From: an uncultured Alphaproteobacteria bacterium
GTDB taxonomy: Bacteria; Pseudomonadota; Alphaproteobacteria; RF32; CAG-239
Direction: 5' to 3'
NCBI GenBank assembly: GCA_900551585.1
Contig: URWU01000050.1
Location: forward strand, 1 to 8,916
Length of the DNA stretch: 8,916 nucleotides
Below are positions 6,670 through 8,916 of this stretch, piece by piece. Position 1 is the stretch's first letter; every line of letters begins with the position of its first letter. The position numbers and the translations under genes are program-made. The notes under the pieces were generated by a model. That model did no database searches. It saw only the letters and a list, made by a program, of their open reading frames with translations, and had not been told where the DNA came from.

Positions 6670-8873
6670 ATGAAAAAATTATGGCTGCTGTTATTTTTTA
6701 TGCTTTTCAACCTGAATACCGTTTTGGCGCAAGTTTCACCGGTCACGCCGCCGCCACCGGTTGATTATGCCAAAGTCAATACAGCCTTGGATAAAGTTTC
6801 AAAGCAGCTGAACTCGGGCAAAATAACAGCCAAAGAAACCAGCGACTTTTTGCAGACCATTAATCAAATCCAGGATCAGGTCAACATTGCCCGAACCCAA
6901 AGCTCCAATGAGCTCGATAGTATCCAGAAAAAACTCAATGCTCTCGGCCCTGCTCCCGAAAACGGTCAAAAAGAACCGGCGGCCATTGCCAAACAGCGCA
7001 AAGAATTTTCCGCTCAGGCCGATAACCTCAAAGCATCAATCACTCAGGCCGACCTTGTCAAAACCAAAATCGAAGAACTCAGCAGCCTGATTTTGAAAAT
7101 CCGTAATCAGGAACTCTTAAATAATATTCTTGTCAAACAAAGTTCCATCTTTCATCCTCAGGAATTCTGGGACTCTCTGGTCAGTTTTGCCGGCTTTCTT
7201 TATGATTTGGCCAAATCGCCGCACAGCTGGTACCAAAATCTGTCCGCCGACCAGCAGAATCTGGTCAAAAGCAATGTCATTTATGTGGCCTTGTCCATGC
7301 TCGCCGCCCTGATTGCCGCCATGTTTCTCAGCCGTTATATCAAAAAATGGTTCGGCTATAAAAAAGCTATTGAGCGTCCGGATTATTCGCAAAAAGTCCG
7401 TGCCGCCTTGTGGATGCTGGTAGCCCGCGGTGTAATTCCCGCGGCTATCATCGGCGCATTTTTACTCTGGCAGCGCAGCAATACCCTGATTAATGACGGT
7501 TCTTTCGGCATTTTGCTGCGCACCGGCGCCCTTTATCTGCTCTATTACTATCTGTCAAAGGCCATTGTCCGCGTCACGTTCACGCCGTTCAGCCCCAAAT
7601 GGCGCATTATCGAGGTCAATGACGATAAAGCCCGTTCGCTCAATCAGGCACTGATTTTCTCAATCGCCGCCATTTGCTTTGTTTCCTTTTTTCAAACGCT
7701 TGCCGCGCAAATGGAATATAATTCCGACATCATTTATTCTTTGAAAATTTTTGCCAATGCCGTTAAAGCCTTTTGTATCATAATCGTTGCCAAACGTTTT
7801 TTGTACGACAATCAGGATTTGAGCGACGAGCAGATTGCCGCTGCCGACAGCGATGACGAAGACGATGTCGGTGAACTGTCTTTATCATCAAAAGTCAGCC
7901 TCACCATCACTTTTTTCATGATTGCCGCTTTTTCTTTATCTTTATTCGGTTATATCCGCTTATCAGAGTTCATTGTTAACCGTTTTATTGTCTCGGCTTT
8001 GGTTATCGGCGCATTTTATATCTTTGACAAACTGATTCGCGTTTTGTTTCATCAGATTTTGCTGTTTAAATTTTGGATACGCACTTTCAAAATCAACCGC
8101 CGCTCACTGGTCAAATCAGAATTCTGGTTCGGTTTAATCCTCACGCCGCTGCTGTTTATCCTCGCTTTTCTGGTCCTTTTGGCCGTATGGGGCGTTTCGG
8201 TAGACATCCTCATCAGTAACGTCAAAAACTTTCTGGTCGGCTTCAATATCGGCGGCATACGGATTTCAATTACTTCTATCCTGCTCGGCCTGGTCAGCTT
8301 TTTTGTCAGCATGGCATTCGTCAAACTGCTCAAAAACAGTCTGGCAACCGGTAATTTAAGCAAAATTGAAATGGACGAAGGCGTCCGCAACTCGGTCATC
8401 GCCATCGTCGGCTTCATTGGTTTTGTCATTTCGGCTCTGGTTGCCATCGCCGTCATGGGCGGCAGTTTTGCCAGTCTCGCCATTATTGCCGGTGCTTTGT
8501 CTTTCGGCGCCGGCCTCGGCTTGCAGAATATGGTCAGCAACCTTGTCTCCGGCATGACAATCCTCTTCGAACGGCCGATAAAAATCGGCGACTGGATTAT
8601 CATTAACGGTCAGGAAGGCATTGTCAAAAAAATTAACATGCGCTCAACGGAGCTCGAAACCTGGAGCAAATCGCATATCATCATTCCCAACTCCGACATT
8701 CTATCACAAAGCGTCACAAACCTCACTTATTCCAACCGCATGGGCCGTGTTGAGATTCAGGTCGGCGTCGGCTATGACAGCAACATTGAGCAAGTCAAAT
8801 CCACTTTGCTGGAAATTGCCAAATCAACTCCCAATGTCATGGCCAATCCGGAACCGAGCGTCGCCTTTACCGC
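6670..8873 (+). CDS. MscS-superfamily mechanosensitive channel with periplasmic coiled-coil N-terminus (3' end missing)
   Basis: The ATG follows GAGG (6659-6662) at 7-base spacing. Residues 1-20 are a signal peptide (MKK, then a hydrophobic core ending VLA), followed by a Pro-rich stretch (VTPPPP) and a charged helical periplasmic region to about residue 195, as in the DUF3772/MscK-like large channels. I count about eight membrane segments between residues 203 and 510, with an acidic loop at 386-402 (DSDDEDD at 393-399). The conserved core follows: TM1 about 534-555, TM2 573-597, and the Gly/Ala-rich pore helix about 600-628 containing FGAGLGLQNMVSNLVSG. It continues into FERPIKIGDWI (633-643) and the beta-domain of the cytoplasmic vestibule. 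The family opens under membrane tension to release solutes during hypo-osmotic shock. Authentic sequence stops at about residue 734, so part of the C-terminal alpha/beta domain is missing. The open frame continues to 8916 only through adapter sequence. Confidence 0.92.
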
Positions 8874-8916
8874 CTGTCTCTTATACACATCTCCGAGCCC
8901 ACGAGACGGAGCTACA
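8874..8916. other. Illumina Nextera adapter read-through (non-genomic)
   Basis: Positions 8874-8892 are the Nextera mosaic-end sequence CTGTCTCTTATACACATCT, followed directly by CCGAGCCCACGAGAC (8893-8907), the read-2/i7-side adapter. The next eight bases, GGAGCTAC (8908-8915), sit where the i7 index belongs and match what I recall as Nextera XT index N718. The final A fits the first base of the flow-cell sequence. The first adapter base could by chance also be genomic. Confidence 0.97.

Noticed and set aside
8052..8603. 183-codon minus-strand open frame overlapping the channel gene
   Set aside because: It is antisense to the conserved MscS pore and beta-domain, which are clearly coding on the plus strand. 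The translation is low-complexity (Met/Pro/Thr/Lys/Arg-rich), as expected of a shadow frame.
8874..8916. Natural C-terminal extension CLLYTSPSPRD of the channel
   Set aside because: The DNA is an exact Nextera adapter plus index, so the residues are not biological.

Overview
The window reads as a fragment of a moderately AT-rich Gram-negative genome. The evidence is an autotransporter with a full outer-membrane barrel and a large inner-membrane MscS-type channel. The style of the genes (low GC, Asn/Gly-rich autotransporter, large Lys/Glu-rich orphan protein) would fit a host-associated, possibly gut, alphaproteobacterium. That placement is an impression, because there is no rRNA or other marker gene here.

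Layout. Positions 84-2792 (minus strand) encode a 902-residue soluble protein that I do not recognise as a whole. It has a long, charged, helical N-terminal part and a C-terminal cluster of His/Asn residues resembling an HNH/endonuclease-VII-type nuclease site. An AT-rich divergent intergenic region (2793-2939) holds a near-consensus promoter for it and a weaker one for a 120-residue orphan protein on the plus strand (2940-3302), which is closed by a terminator. A 191-bp spacer then leads to a 1033-residue autotransporter (3494-6595) with signal peptide, beta-helical passenger, pertactin-like junction, linker helix and C-terminal beta-barrel. After a 74-bp gap dominated by a perfect 15-bp hairpin comes a multi-pass mechanosensitive channel of the MscS superfamily with a periplasmic coiled-coil N-terminus (from 6670). 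It runs off the end of the window.

The last 43 bases (8874-8916) are not genomic. They are Illumina Nextera transposase-adapter read-through followed by what looks like an i7 index. The window is therefore the end of an assembled contig, and the last 14 residues of the channel frame (CLLYTSPSPRD and following) are artefactual.

The genes do not form one obvious pathway. The autotransporter and channel are co-directional envelope genes; the two leftmost genes are divergent and each seems separately transcribed. The best candidate for something undescribed is the 902-residue protein. I see no CRISPR array, tRNA, rRNA, insertion sequence, or complete toxin-immunity pair.
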